This document shows positions 17,087 to 26,867 of a stretch of DNA of 64,000 bases, piece by piece. The translations under genes and the position numbers were made by a program. The notes below the pieces were generated by a model that saw only the letters and a list, made by a program, of their open reading frames with translations, was not told where the DNA came from and searched no databases. Every line of letters starts with the position of its first letter. Position 1 is the first letter of the stretch. This DNA comes from an uncultured Rhizobiaceae group bacterium (GTDB lineage Bacteria; Pseudomonadota; Alphaproteobacteria; Rhizobiales; Rhizobiaceae): NCBI GenBank assembly GCA_938044775.1, contig CALIOE010000061.1:1-64000 (forward strand). The letters are read 5' to 3'.

Positions 17087-18745
17087 CTACTCAGCCGGTA
17101 CAGGGTCCGGCGTGCCGGCCTTTTCCCGCCTGCTGTCATTGTAGATCGCCTTGATGAGGGCAATACACATCAACATCATGACGAGCGAGAACGGTAAGGC
17201 CCCGATCACCATGGCCGTTTGAATGGCCTTGAGCCCGCCGACCAGCAGCAGGGCCGCGACGACAGATCCGAGGGCGACACCCCAGAAGATGATGTGGGGA
17301 CGTGCCTTTGGACCTTCGTCGCCCGCTGCGTTGATCGTGTTGACGATCAGCACGGCCGAGTCAGCTGATGTTACGAGATAGGTCATCAGAAGAACCACAA
17401 TCATCGCAGCCATCAGCCAGGACAGGAATTGCGAGATGGGTGCCAGCATGAAGTCGGTCATGGCGAAGATCTTGTCGCCATCGGGTGCGCTTGTGATCAC
17501 GCCACCGGCGCCACCGTTGAGTTCAAGATCGATGGCTGTGCCGCCTGCCCATGTGAACCAGACAAAACACATCAGTGAAGGCACGATCATTGCGCCGAGA
17601 ACAAATTCCCGGATTGTACGTCCCTTCGAGATGCGGGCCAGGAACAGACCGACAAAGGGAGCAAATGCAACCCACCATGCCCAGTAGAACACTGACCAGG
17701 CGCCCTGCCAGCCTGCCAGTTTGGTGGCTACACTGGCTTCGTCTCCATCGGCTTTCCAGACCCGGAACATCATGTCCGGCATGGCGATGAGATAGTCCCA
17801 GATACCCAGGATAAGCGCCTGCAGGCCGAAGAATGTTGATCCAAACAACAGGAAGAAACTGAGCAGCGCAATGCTCAGCACCATGTTGATGTTGGAAAGC
17901 CACTTGATGCCTTTGCCGACGCCCGAAAGAGCAGAAACTGTCGACGCTCCCATAATGATGACAATCGCGACAATGATACCGGTGGAGTTGGCCTTGCCTT
18001 CGGCGTCAGCCAGCCCACCGATACCGATGCGGGTCAAGCCCGAGACGAATTGCTCAACGCCAAAGCCGAGCGTCTGTGCGACGCCCAATATGGTTGCAAC
18101 AACCGCGACAACGTCAATCAGGTGACCCCAGGGGCCCGAGAGCGACTTGCCGAACAGAGGTGTCAGCGATGACCGTATCGTCAGCGGCAGCCCTCGCCGA
18201 TAGCTGAAAAATGCCAGTGCCAGACCGGCAATTGCATAACAGGCCCAGGCGCCAAGACCCCAATGCAGGAACGACCATTTGTACGCCATGCGTATATTGT
18301 CTGCCGCAGCCGCATTGGTAATGCCCTGAATAACTTCAGGATTATTGTTGAAATGATAGACCGGTTCGGCAACGGCCCATGTCAGCATACCAACGCCGAT
18401 ACCGGCGCCAAACATCATGGAGAACCAGGAGAAGTTTGAGAATTCAGGCTTGTCGTCTGCCTGTCCAAGGTTGAGCCTGCCTGCCGCCGGCCACAGTGCC
18501 AGCAGGATGCACACCAGAACAAACAGAGCAACGACCCAGATGTACCAGGTGGCGAAATTGCCGAGGATGAACGCATTGAATTTGTTGAGGACGGAGCCCG
18601 CCTGCTCGGGGAAGGCGACAGCCCAAATGACCAGCCCCCCGATCAGGATTTTGGCCGATACCGTAACATCGACACTAAAGCCTTTGTAAAACCCCTTTTC
18701 CGCTGTGCGGATCGGTAGGTCGGTAAGTGGTGGGTTGATAGACAT
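17087..18745 (-). CDS. BCCT-family betaine/choline/carnitine-type transporter
   Basis: A 552-residue inner-membrane secondary transporter with about 12 transmembrane helices. Family motifs: SWFSMMFGAGIGVGMLTWAV near residue 105 and the signature helix VFYWAWWVAFAPFVGLFLAR near residue 350. BCCT transporters import quaternary-ammonium or sulfonium osmolytes, including glycine betaine, choline, carnitine and DMSP. In the signature helix the third aromatic of the usual WWxxW is Phe (WWVAF), which may shift specificity. The substrate cannot be read from sequence. It is followed in the window by a Usp protein on the same strand with a 223-base gap. Confidence 0.93.
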   Translation of the reverse strand: MSINPPLTDLPIRTAEKGFYKGFSVDVTVSAKILIGGLVIWAVAFPEQAGSVLNKFNAFILGNFATWYIWVVALFVLVCILLALWPAAGRLNLGQADDKPEFSNFSWFSMMFGAGIGVGMLTWAVAEPVYHFNNNPEVIQGITNAAAADNIRMAYKWSFLHWGLGAWACYAIAGLALAFFSYRRGLPLTIRSSLTPLFGKSLSGPWGHLIDVVAVVATILGVAQTLGFGVEQFVSGLTRIGIGGLADAEGKANSTGIIVAIVIIMGASTVSALSGVGKGIKWLSNINMVLSIALLSFFLLFGSTFFGLQALILGIWDYLIAMPDMMFRVWKADGDEASVATKLAGWQGAWSVFYWAWWVAFAPFVGLFLARISKGRTIREFVLGAMIVPSLMCFVWFTWAGGTAIDLELNGGAGGVITSAPDGDKIFAMTDFMLAPISQFLSWLMAAMIVVLLMTYLVTSADSAVLIVNTINAAGDEGPKARPHIIFWGVALGSVVAALLLVGGLKAIQTAMVIGALPFSLVMMLMCIALIKAIYNDSRREKAGTPDPVPAE

Positions 18746-18968
18746 GGGCGCTCCCTTCTCCGTTGAGAAGTCGAGCGTACATCATACCCGTTTGCTAACA
18801 AGGCGTTGCCCATGTCTTGCGCCAGAATTGTGACAATGCGGTGTTAGTCGCTGAAATATCAATGTGTTATTTCACCGATGTAAAAATCCTTGCCCAAATT
18901 TCAGGTTCACGGGTCGATTCTGTGCCCGGCAAGTCATTGCCGTTCGATTCGGGGCTCTGAATTGTGAT

Positions 18969-19385
18969 TCAGCGCAGAATGTGCACCGGGCATTTGGCAT
19001 GCCTGACGACGCGCGATGCTGTTGAACCGATCAGATAGTCCTCCAGTCCGGGTTGATGGGATGCAATGACAATGCAGTCGGCTTTCATTTTTTCTGCATG
19101 ATCCATAATACTGCGATTGGCATGCCCTTCAACGACGTGACATTTGACATTCGGGTCAAAGCTGTCGGCCAGTTTCTCCAGTTTTTCCTTCGCACCCGCC
19201 ATCGTGTCTTTCCAGATATCCTGCGTTAACTGGGACGCGATGTAGGTCGGGATCTGCTCAATCACGTGGAGGAGGGTAAGAGATCCTCCATCGGCTTTGA
19301 GGCTGTTCGCAACCTCAAGTGCGTGTTCCGCCTTCTCCTGATGATCGAGGACGACGGGAACCAGAATGTTTTTGTATAGGCCCAT
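18969..19385 (-). CDS. Universal stress protein (UspA family)
   Basis: A 138-residue cytoplasmic Usp-fold protein. It begins MGLYKNILVPVVLD and ends with the nucleotide-binding and strand motif IVIASHQPGLEDYLIGSTAS then VVRHAKCPVHILR, in which G-x-x-G-x9-G/S can be traced; this suggests an ATP-binding Usp. ATG 19385 was chosen over the ATG at 19421 because AGGAGAAA lies directly upstream. Its placement next to a BCCT transporter on the same strand suggests osmotic-stress expression, which is inference. Confidence 0.9.
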   Translation of the reverse strand: MGLYKNILVPVVLDHQEKAEHALEVANSLKADGGSLTLLHVIEQIPTYIASQLTQDIWKDTMAGAKEKLEKLADSFDPNVKCHVVEGHANRSIMDHAEKMKADCIVIASHQPGLEDYLIGSTASRVVRHAKCPVHILR

Positions 19386-19570
19386 GAGTTTCTCCTGCAT
19401 CTGTATCGCTGTTTTTTTCACACCAGAACTCGCCGGTCCATGATGTGGATCAACAGGATATCGACTGCCATGTCGAAGCCGGTCGCCTGCGCTTCGGATT
19501 GGAACCGCCCGGTTTCGCTGCTAGGCTTGCGCCTGAACGTCTCGCGGAACGATAGCAGAAAGTTAGCATC

Positions 19571-20662
19571 ATGACTTCCAAACCAGCCAGTGAAAAGGCC
19601 CGCAGCACGATGGGACGGGGTAAGCTTTACGACAGCATTCTGGAGACAATTGGCGACACGCCGTGCATCCGCATAAATACGCTCAGCCCGGATCATGTGA
19701 CCCTTTATGTGAAAGCGGAAGCCTTCAATCCGGCGGCGTCTGTCAAGGACAGGCTGGCCGTCAGCATCATTGAGGAGGCGGAGCGCAGCGGCGAATTGAA
19801 GCCCGGCCAGACCGTTGTTGAAGCGACAAGCGGCAATACCGGCATTGGCCTCGCCATGGTCTGCGCTGCCAAAGGCTATCCTCTGGTGATCACCATGGCC
19901 GAGAGTTTTTCGATCGAGCGGCGCAGGCTGATGCGTTTTCTTGGGGCGAAGGTGGTGTTGACGCCCAAGGGTGAGAAAGCTGTTGGCATGTACCGCAAGG
20001 CGGTTGAACTGGCCGAGGCCAACGGGTGGTTTCTGGCCCGGCAATTTGAGACCGAGGCCAATGCCAGGATTCATGAAAACACGACGGCGCGCGAAATTCT
20101 GGCAGATTTTGACGGTGGGCGTCTCGACTACTGGGTCTCCGGTTACGGCACCGGCGGAACCGTTTCCGGGGTATCACGGGTCCTGAAGAAGGAACGCCCC
20201 GAAACCAGGATTATCCTGTCCGAACCGGACAATGCCCAGCTGATCGGCAGCGGTGAGGCCCAGAAACGCGATGGCGACGGATCACCTGCATCGGGTCATC
20301 CGGCCTGGCAGCCACATCCGATTCAGGGTTGGACCCCGGATTTCGTTCCGCTGGTGCTGCAGGAGGCCATCGATGGCAACTACTATGACGAACTCATCCC
20401 TGTTTCCGGTGCGGCCGGCATCAAATGGTCGCGCGAACTGGCTCAGAAGGAAGGAATCTTTACGGGTGTTTCCGGCGGTGCCACATTTGCGGTGGCCATG
20501 CAGATCGCCGAGAGGGCCGAAGCCGGTTCGGTTATTTTGTGCATGCTGCCTGATACCGGCGAGCGCTACCTTTCATCGCCGTTGTTCGAGGGCATAGCCG
20601 AAGACATGAGCGATGAAGAAGTCGCGTTGTCCAAATCGACGCCCGGATACCAGATGGGATAA
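19571..20662 (+). CDS. cysK: Cysteine synthase A (O-acetylserine sulfhydrylase)
   Basis: A 363-residue PLP enzyme that makes cysteine from O-acetylserine and sulfide. The PLP lysine is in NPAASVKDRLAVSIIEEAE (about residue 59), the substrate loop is EATSGNTGIGLA, and the phosphate-binding loop is GYGTGGTVSGVSR. It is longer than the roughly 310 residues of a typical CysK, with an N-terminal tail (MTSKPASEKARSTMGRG) and an extended C-terminus (SSPLFEGIAEDMSDEE). An internal ATG at 19610 could be the true start and would give 350 residues. It may use sulfide from methanethiol breakdown (see 32356-33756). Confidence 0.92.
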   Translation: MTSKPASEKARSTMGRGKLYDSILETIGDTPCIRINTLSPDHVTLYVKAEAFNPAASVKDRLAVSIIEEAERSGELKPGQTVVEATSGNTGIGLAMVCAAKGYPLVITMAESFSIERRRLMRFLGAKVVLTPKGEKAVGMYRKAVELAEANGWFLARQFETEANARIHENTTAREILADFDGGRLDYWVSGYGTGGTVSGVSRVLKKERPETRIILSEPDNAQLIGSGEAQKRDGDGSPASGHPAWQPHPIQGWTPDFVPLVLQEAIDGNYYDELIPVSGAAGIKWSRELAQKEGIFTGVSGGATFAVAMQIAERAEAGSVILCMLPDTGERYLSSPLFEGIAEDMSDEEVALSKSTPGYQMG

Positions 20663-20686
20663 GCGCAGCACAAACGGCCCGCCGGT

Positions 20687-21298
20687 TCATCCAAGCGGGG
20701 GCAGCCCCTTTACCTCACCCGGCATTAGCACCGCCGGGTCATGAGCCTTGCGCGCGAATACTTCGCGCAGCAGCGGCTCAAAAAATTCCAGATCCTCACT
20801 CGCATAGTCCGGATCGAACGAAGACTGGTCCCAACGTTCGCAAAAATCCGAGCAAACTTCGAAGCAGGGATGATCCTTGAAACGGTCGCGGGCGTTGCGG
20901 TCCCACCCATAGTGATGACCATAGTACAGCATTTGGAAAATGCCGTGGTGTTCAACCACCCACGACACCTCTTCACGGACAAAGGGCCGGATCACTTCGG
21001 CTGACATTTTGTCGTGGTTTTGTGGAGCAAGTCCGTCGCCGATATCATGCAGCAATGCGCCGACAATCCAGTCAATGTCGGCTCCGTCACGGTGGGCCCG
21101 CGTGGCCGATTGCAGGCCGTGGTCCAGCCGGGTGATTTTGTACCCTTCAAGCGATGCATCGCCCTGTCGACGCAATTCGTCGAGCACCCGATCAGCTGTC
21201 AGTGCGAGAAACGGCTTTTCGAGCTCATGCAGGAGCATGTACTCGTCCTGGGTCCCGTCTTTCATTGCGGTGAAGCTGACGGTCGTATTGTGGCTCAT
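20687..21298 (-). CDS. HD-domain protein of the PhnZ-like mixed-valent diiron oxygenase group
   Basis: A 203-residue protein. It carries an HD-domain metal set that lines up with PhnZ, the oxygenase that cleaves 2-amino-1-hydroxyethylphosphonate: His60 (LDHGLQSA), His84-Asp85 (LLHDIGDG), His95 (NHDKMSAEVI), His118 (VVEHHGIF) and Asp157 (CERWDQSS). The C-terminal FFEPLLREVF also resembles PhnZ. The Tyr-Glu pair that gates the PhnZ site is not at the same spacing, so the substrate probably differs. No PhnY-type partner is seen nearby. It could instead be a phosphohydrolase. The start ATG 21298 has GGGAC upstream. Confidence 0.75.
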   Translation of the reverse strand: MSHNTTVSFTAMKDGTQDEYMLLHELEKPFLALTADRVLDELRRQGDASLEGYKITRLDHGLQSATRAHRDGADIDWIVGALLHDIGDGLAPQNHDKMSAEVIRPFVREEVSWVVEHHGIFQMLYYGHHYGWDRNARDRFKDHPCFEVCSDFCERWDQSSFDPDYASEDLEFFEPLLREVFARKAHDPAVLMPGEVKGLPPLG

Positions 21299-21373
21299 TT
21301 TTCAAGTCCCATATTCATCCATCATCATGTCGCGCAGAACTGCGACAGGCAAGCCAGGTCAAATGTTGAGCAT

Positions 21374-22039
21374 CTATCGCTCGTCTATCAACAGGTCGAA
21401 TATCGGATATAGTTTTTTGAACTCCTTAAGGCACAACGACATCATTTCGGGTTTCGTAACCCAGCTTCTGTTTTCGTGGTCCAGCCAGCTTGCCAGCCCT
21501 TTATGTCTGAGAAGATCGGATCGAGGGTGGTCCTTTGGATAGCCATGGGGGACTCTTTTCAGCTGAGGCTCACTCATGCGAGCGCCCGCCTTCTCCAATC
21601 CGCCCAGGGTTTCAGCGATCTCGCCCCCTGTCGGCGCGGTCACGCGGGAGCGAAACAAATCAAGCTCCGCCTTATCAAAGCCGAACACTCCGCATCCCAG
21701 TGAGAGCTTTTCAGTCCCGAGGCCAAAGAACCACATGGGCGGCGATTGCAGATTGCTTTCCGGTTCAAAGGAAATATGGAGATGTGCATTGTAGGGCGTT
21801 TTGTCTTTGGAAAAGCGCACGTCCCGGTGAATCCGGTAGACCTTTGCCTTGTGGTCGCGGCCTGTCAGCTTCGTCAATTGGCCGCTCATGGTCTCGCAGA
21901 AAGAAGCTGCAGGTCGTTTGATCTCGGTCTCGTAGGTTGTCTTGTTGGCCGCAAACCAGTCGCGAGTGTTGTTGACCTTGAGATCGTCCAGAAAGCCCAG
22001 TGCAGCCGGCGAAAAACCGGCAAATTTCAGGTCGGTCAA
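21374..22039 (-). CDS. DUF2461 / TIGR02453 family protein
   Basis: A 221-residue protein with the family motif FLDDLKVNNTRDWFAANKTTYE near the start, VYRIHRDVRFSKDKTPYN in the middle and GYPKDHPRSDLLRHKGL near the end. The family is widespread and of unknown function. I chose TTG 22039 as the start because GGAGG lies eight bases upstream and it leaves 16 bases to the preceding gene; the ATG at 22084 would overlap the TfoX gene by 29 bases. Confidence 0.85.
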   Translation of the reverse strand: MTDLKFAGFSPAALGFLDDLKVNNTRDWFAANKTTYETEIKRPAASFCETMSGQLTKLTGRDHKAKVYRIHRDVRFSKDKTPYNAHLHISFEPESNLQSPPMWFFGLGTEKLSLGCGVFGFDKAELDLFRSRVTAPTGGEIAETLGGLEKAGARMSEPQLKRVPHGYPKDHPRSDLLRHKGLASWLDHENRSWVTKPEMMSLCLKEFKKLYPIFDLLIDER

Positions 22040-22055
22040 TTTGAGTTCCTCCGGT

Positions 22056-22403
22056 TCATTTTTCTTTTGGTGGCAGGGTATCAACGAAGCTCACGCACTG
22101 ATCGATCCAACGCGCCAGAATCTCATCATCGCAATCGGCTTCGTCAACGTGAACGAAGCCTCCCAGACGTCTGGCGCCGAACTGAACGGGCAGGGCGGTC
22201 GGATTTTCAAGCGCTCTGTGCATGTTGGGTTTGCCAACACGGAAGGTAAAGCGCCCCTCGCCTGATTTCTCACGCTTCACGCCGCCCAACATGTGGCCGC
22301 GCAACATGAAACACACACCGCCCATCATCCGCTTCTCCTCCACCCCATCAAGCTTGCGGAGCACGTAGCGCATCCTGGAAGTGAGTTCTTCGTCGTAGGC
22401 CAT
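22056..22403 (-). CDS. TfoX/Sxy N-terminal-domain protein
   Basis: A 115-residue protein consisting only of the TfoX N-terminal domain (PF04993): MAYDEELTSRMRYVLRKL, EEKRMMGGVCFMLRGHMLGG and LGGFVHVDEADCDDE. In gamma-proteobacteria full-length TfoX regulates competence; single-domain versions in rhizobia have no known role. The start ATG 22403 follows the family. It is probably transcribed with the DUF2461 gene immediately downstream. Confidence 0.85.
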   Translation of the reverse strand: MAYDEELTSRMRYVLRKLDGVEEKRMMGGVCFMLRGHMLGGVKREKSGEGRFTFRVGKPNMHRALENPTALPVQFGARRLGGFVHVDEADCDDEILARWIDQCVSFVDTLPPKEK

Positions 22404-22575
22404 CACAGGAACCCGAACGGTTTGGACGGGATATTTGGCCGGGCGCAAAAGATATCGAAGCTTACACTGGTTGGGAAAAGTATGATGGTGGTTGAAAGAG
22501 CTGATTGCATGGATGTTTCCTGTCGATGGGGGAGGCCGTGGTCTGGAAGCGAGCCGACCGGACCACGGGCGATGA

Positions 22576-22962
22576 TCAGGACTGCATGCTCTCATACGTG
22601 ATCACAGCGAAGCGCGCGCCCTGCGGATCAAGAAGTGTAGCCATGCGTCCCACTCCCGGCATGTCCATTGGCGGTGTAAGCACTGTTGCTCCCGCTTTCT
22701 CAGCTTTACCAGCGCATGCATCCACATCTTCGACGGTTACGAAGACCGTCCACGATCCGCTGTCTTCAGGCATCGGCGAAAAACCACCTATAGGTGCCTC
22801 GTTGACCATGATGGCGGAATGGCTTGACCCGTCCTGCATCGGCAATTCGGCAATCTTCCAACCCAAAACATCAGCATAAAATGCTTTTGCCTGTTCCATA
22901 TCTGGCCCCGAATGGCCGATCCATCCCGCATTGCCCGGTGTCGTCATTGTTGTATCAGTCAT
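22576..22962 (-). CDS. VOC-family (glyoxalase/bleomycin-resistance fold) protein
   Basis: A 128-residue single VOC module. The two beta-alpha-beta-beta-beta units can be traced: GWIGHSGPDMEQAKAFYADV then WTVFVTVEDVDACAGKAEKA, ending GVGRMATLLDPQGARFAVIT. Such proteins bind metal or small ligands; the reaction is unknown. It is in the same orientation as the ECF42 sigma factor and YciI-like genes upstream and could be part of that group, since DGPF and VOC proteins often travel together, although an ordinary stand-alone gene is equally possible. Confidence 0.87.
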   Translation of the reverse strand: MTDTTMTTPGNAGWIGHSGPDMEQAKAFYADVLGWKIAELPMQDGSSHSAIMVNEAPIGGFSPMPEDSGSWTVFVTVEDVDACAGKAEKAGATVLTPPMDMPGVGRMATLLDPQGARFAVITYESMQS

Positions 22963-23004
22963 GATGACCTCCTCTGTTGAGTAGTGGCTCAGTGAGCCGG
23001 TACT

Positions 23005-24276
23005 TCAAGGACGATGGGAGGCCTGTGATTCCGACAGGGAGTGGAATTTTTTTTCGCACTCAATGATTTTTTCTTTCAGGATTCGCAATTCGGGAAGCGT
23101 CGGCTGCAGATTAGCGGCGGTTCTGTAGGCCGCAGCAGCGCCGGCGTAGTCGCCGAAATCTGAGAGAAAGGACGCCCGGGCAGTGTGAAACCATCGATAG
23201 GTCGCTAATTCGCCGGCCAGGGGTTCGATCATCTCAAGCGCGGCCACCGGGCCCAGCGTTCTGGATACTGCCGCCGCCTGATTCAGACGAATGACCGGAG
23301 TTGGGTGGATGCGGTAGAGCGAACCATAAAGAGACTCGATCCTGGCCCAGTCAGTCTCCCGGTCTGACGGGGCAATCGCATGGGTGCCTGCAATGGCAGC
23401 CTGGAGTTGGTAAGGCCCGGCAGTCCCGTGTCTTGCCGCCTTTTCCAACAGCACATTTGCTTCGGCAATCATCGAATGATCCCACTTTTCACGGGCCTGA
23501 TTTTCCAGAGAGACAAGTTCTCCATCGACGTTCATGCGGGTTTGTCTTCGGGAGTGTTGAAAGAGCAGCAGCGCCAACAGCCCCATTTGCTCGCTCATGC
23601 CGGGAAACAGATCGAGCAGCAACCGGGCAAGCCGAATAGCCTCCTCGCAAAGCGCAAGCTTGAATTGTGTCTCGCTTCCGCTGGTTGACCATCCTTCATT
23701 GAACAGCAGATAGACCATCAACGAGACTTCGTTCAAACGTCTTGCACGCTCGGCCAGACTGGGTACTTCAAAGGGGATCGGGTTTTCAGATATGGTGCAT
23801 TTGGCCCGGGTAATGCGCCGCTCCATTGTCTTGGGCTTGATCAAAAAGGCTCGCGCGATTTCGGCGACGCTCATGCCGGCCACAATTTTCAACGCCACGG
23901 CCAACTGGTCCTGGCGTTTAAGTGCGGGATGGCAGCAAATGAAAAGCAACCTCAACACGTCGTCACGCAAACCGTCTTCGTCAATTATGCCGATTTGGGT
24001 GTCCTCTACCGGCGGCAAATCGGCATCCGGGGGGCTTTCTGCCCATGCGGCCTGGCGTTTCATTTTTCTCAGTCTGTCGATACCGGCATTGCGTGACGCG
24101 ACCAAAAGCCAGGCAAACGGATTTTTTGGTGACCCCGATTTCGGCCACACCGACAGCGCTTTTAAACAAGCATCACCGAAGGCTTCTTCAGCGATGTCCA
24201 TGTCCCGAAACTGACGTGTCAGCGCGGCAATTGCCCGCGGTCTGCACTCGGCAAAACTGGCTTCAAGCCATGTCAC
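23005..24276 (-). CDS. ECF42-type RNA polymerase sigma factor
   Basis: A 423-residue protein: sigma region 2 at the N-terminus (AIAALTRQFRDMDIAEEAFG), sigma region 4 (about residues 110-165, with LLFICCHPALKRQDQLAVAL and GMSVAEIARAFLIKPKTMERR), and a long helical TPR-like C-terminal extension (residues 185-415, with FNEGWSTSG). This is the ECF42 architecture, whose activity is modulated by its own C-terminal extension rather than an anti-sigma factor. The GTG start at 24276 overlaps the 3' end of the YciI gene by 14 bases, so they are coupled. It probably regulates its own operon. Confidence 0.92.
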   Translation of the reverse strand: MTWLEASFAECRPRAIAALTRQFRDMDIAEEAFGDACLKALSVWPKSGSPKNPFAWLLVASRNAGIDRLRKMKRQAAWAESPPDADLPPVEDTQIGIIDEDGLRDDVLRLLFICCHPALKRQDQLAVALKIVAGMSVAEIARAFLIKPKTMERRITRAKCTISENPIPFEVPSLAERARRLNEVSLMVYLLFNEGWSTSGSETQFKLALCEEAIRLARLLLDLFPGMSEQMGLLALLLFQHSRRQTRMNVDGELVSLENQAREKWDHSMIAEANVLLEKAARHGTAGPYQLQAAIAGTHAIAPSDRETDWARIESLYGSLYRIHPTPVIRLNQAAAVSRTLGPVAALEMIEPLAGELATYRWFHTARASFLSDFGDYAGAAAAYRTAANLQPTLPELRILKEKIIECEKKFHSLSESQASHRP

Positions 24277-24655
24277 GATCTTTGCTCTCGTCTGCCAGAA
24301 CCCCGCCAGCCCACTGAACGGGTCTCACTTCGATGCGAACGTAGGGTGTGGACAGATATTCCGCATGCTCGATTGCTTCCTCCAGGCTTGCAAATTCGGC
24401 CGCGTAGAAGCCCAAAAAGCGTTCTTTAGTTTCGGCAAATGGTCCGTCAACCACAAGGGGGGCTTGTCCAATCTCTGTTGGCGGACTGAGCGTGACGGCC
24501 GATGACACTGGCATGAGCTTGATCGTTGCAAACTTGCCCCGCTCGGCAAGAACAGCCTGCAGTTTTTGGTGACCCTCCATGACACCAGCCCGAATTTCTT
24601 CCGGCAGCCGTTCAAATGCACCGTCTTCGCCATACAGAATTATTGAATAAAGCAC
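24263..24655 (-). CDS. YciI-family / DGPF-domain protein
   Basis: A 130-residue ferredoxin-like-fold protein carrying the diagnostic DGPFAETKERFLGF motif (residues 72-85). DGPF proteins are the standing genomic partners of ECF42 sigma factors, and the overlap with the sigma-factor gene here fits that exactly. The biochemical function is unproven. The start is the ATG at 24655. Confidence 0.92.
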   Translation of the reverse strand: MLYSIILYGEDGAFERLPEEIRAGVMEGHQKLQAVLAERGKFATIKLMPVSSAVTLSPPTEIGQAPLVVDGPFAETKERFLGFYAAEFASLEEAIEHAEYLSTPYVRIEVRPVQWAGGVLADESKDRDMA

Positions 24656-24826
24656 GCAGGTCTCTCCCGATTCAGATCAGCACGATCCTAGGACGCTTGA
24701 GACTACCCAAATCCGACAGCCGCGAGAAGTTTTTCAGCATCGTACGAGACCCGGCCCGGCCTCGAGCGGGGCGCGGGCAGGGTTTGCTTCATGTCGGTTG
24801 CGGATCTCCCGCAGTGAATTGTTTGC

Positions 24827-26815
24827 CTATAGTGCAATTCTGTAGCGGGCAAATCCTTCCGGGCCGTCGCCCGCCGGCTCGATTGAGACGCCTCCAACGC
24901 CTTTGATGTGGTCGATAGCCTTGGGGCCTGTGTCGAACAGAACTGAAGTTTCGGGCAGTGGGTTGAAGCTCCAATTAGCGTCCGCAGAGGGGCTGATCGT
25001 GCCTTGTTCGACGATGTAACGGACAATCACATCGCGGTTGGTGTCAGGACCTTCAAATATGATTGTGTCACCAAGCGCACCGGGAAACTTGCCGCCACCG
25101 GAAGCGCGGTAATTGTTTGTGGCAATGACGAATTTCGCTTCGGGATCAATGGGCGCACCATTGAACTTCAGATCCACAATGCGGTTAGCATCGGCATTGG
25201 CCGGTTCGCCTTTCGGGTCAAATTTCGAAGGCTGTGACAGGTCAATTTTGTATGTGACCCCGTCGATCACATCGAAATTATAGGATGGAAACTCAGGGTT
25301 CAGCAGAATTTGATCGGGTTTGCCGGCTTCAACCTGATTGAACATGCCGGCCGAACGTTCAAGCCAGTCCTTTACCTGAGCGCCCGTCACCAGCACAGCG
25401 CGCACTGTATTTGGATAAAGATAAAGGTCTGAGACGTTCTTTATTGCCACGTCGCCCTTGGGAACATCGGTGTAGTAATCCGGCCCGCCGCGACCCCCCG
25501 CTTTGAAGGGTGCAGCAGCTGACAATATGGGCAAATTCTCCCATTCCGTGCCCTTCATCATTTCCGAAATGTACCAGATCTGCGCCTGGCTGACGATCTG
25601 AACCGACGGGTCGTCAGCCACCAGCGCAAAGTAGGAATGCAGGGGAGCATCCGTTTTGCCAACCGACCGGCGCACATAGGCCAGTGTTTCCTCGTGCTCG
25701 GTCTTTACGCTGTCCAATACGGCCTGTTCACTTTCGACCAAAGGAACGTTTTTGCGATCCTCGCCGCGCTTGTAGATTGGGCGGGCCTCGGTGGTGGAAG
25801 TTACCACCTGCCATTCGTTGCCTGATTTTTCCAGCATCAGGTCAATAACGCCAAGATGCGAACCCCAAAAGCCGCCCATCGCGGCGGGCTTTCCATGGAT
25901 GGTGCCTTTCTCTGCGTCGACCCCGTCAAATCCGGCGAATTTCTCGCCCGGGAAGACAAGATGACTGTGGCCCGTCATGAGTGCATCGATACCGTCGACC
26001 TGCGCGAGAGGGACCGATGCATTCTCCATGCCGTCGGCATGCTTGGCAGAGCCGATCCCCGAGTGAGAAAGCGCAAGTACAATATCGGCGCCGGCTTCTT
26101 TCATTTCTGGCAGCCAGGCTTTAGCGGCCTCAATGATGTCGCGGGTTGTTACGTTGCCCTCAAGGTGGCGGCGATCCCAGTTCATGATCTGTGGCGGAAC
26201 AAAGCCGATCAAACCGATCTTGATATCGTGTGAATTGCCATCGCCGTCTTTCAGCTGCTTTTCGAGCAGCACGTAGGGCTTCACCAGGGTCTTGTCGTCG
26301 GTTGGCTTGCCGCCGGCTTCGGTGGCAACGTTGGAAGAAACAACAGGGAAGTCGGCACCCGCCAGTGATTTCATCAAGAAGTCGAGCCCGTAATTAAACT
26401 CATGGTTGCCGAGAGTCGAAGCTTCGAAACCCAGTGTATTCATTGCAGTGATAACGGGATGCTTATCCCCTTCCTTCATGCCGCGTTCATAGGCGATGTA
26501 ATCGCCCATCGGGTTGCCTTGCAGAAAATCACCATTGTCGACCAGCATTGAGTTGGTGGCTTCGGCGCGAATGTCCTTGATGATGGCGGCTGTGCGCGCG
26601 AGCCCAACAGTGTCGGTCGGCCGGTCGCCGTAATAGTCGTATGGATAGACGTGCACATGCAGGTCAGTCGTCTCCATGATGCGAAGATGAACCTGATTGC
26701 CCGCCGCCTGAACCGAAAACGGGTGGAGCGCGATGGCCGCTGACGTGGCGGCGCTGGCGGCAAGGAATGAGCGTCGTGTAAGGCTTTGATTGGCATAGAG
26801 TTTGGGGTTTTTCAT
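24827..26815 (-). CDS. cpdB: Bifunctional 2',3'-cyclic-nucleotide 2'-phosphodiesterase / 3'-nucleotidase
   Basis: A 662-residue periplasmic enzyme that degrades nucleotides to nucleosides and phosphate. The N-terminus is a Tat-type signal ([16 protein letters not shown]). The metallophosphoesterase domain shows [26 protein letters not shown] and [11 protein letters not shown]; the C-terminal 5'-nucleotidase domain shows [13 protein letters not shown]. The ATG at 26815 has AGGAGAATTC upstream. An inverted repeat lies 50-100 bases upstream and may be an operator (see 26868-26918). No partner gene is adjacent. Confidence 0.95.
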   Translation of the reverse strand: MKNPKLYANQSLTRRSFLAASAATSAAIALHPFSVQAAGNQVHLRIMETTDLHVHVYPYDYYGDRPTDTVGLARTAAIIKDIRAEATNSMLVDNGDFLQGNPMGDYIAYERGMKEGDKHPVITAMNTLGFEASTLGNHEFNYGLDFLMKSLAGADFPVVSSNVATEAGGKPTDDKTLVKPYVLLEKQLKDGDGNSHDIKIGLIGFVPPQIMNWDRRHLEGNVTTRDIIEAAKAWLPEMKEAGADIVLALSHSGIGSAKHADGMENASVPLAQVDGIDALMTGHSHLVFPGEKFAGFDGVDAEKGTIHGKPAAMGGFWGSHLGVIDLMLEKSGNEWQVVTSTTEARPIYKRGEDRKNVPLVESEQAVLDSVKTEHEETLAYVRRSVGKTDAPLHSYFALVADDPSVQIVSQAQIWYISEMMKGTEWENLPILSAAAPFKAGGRGGPDYYTDVPKGDVAIKNVSDLYLYPNTVRAVLVTGAQVKDWLERSAGMFNQVEAGKPDQILLNPEFPSYNFDVIDGVTYKIDLSQPSKFDPKGEPANADANRIVDLKFNGAPIDPEAKFVIATNNYRASGGGKFPGALGDTIIFEGPDTNRDVIVRYIVEQGTISPSADANWSFNPLPETSVLFDTGPKAIDHIKGVGGVSIEPAGDGPEGFARYRIAL

Positions 26816-26867
26816 GGTTGAATTCTCCTGGGCCCGCAGTGCTGCGTGTCAATTGTTCAACCCCCCG

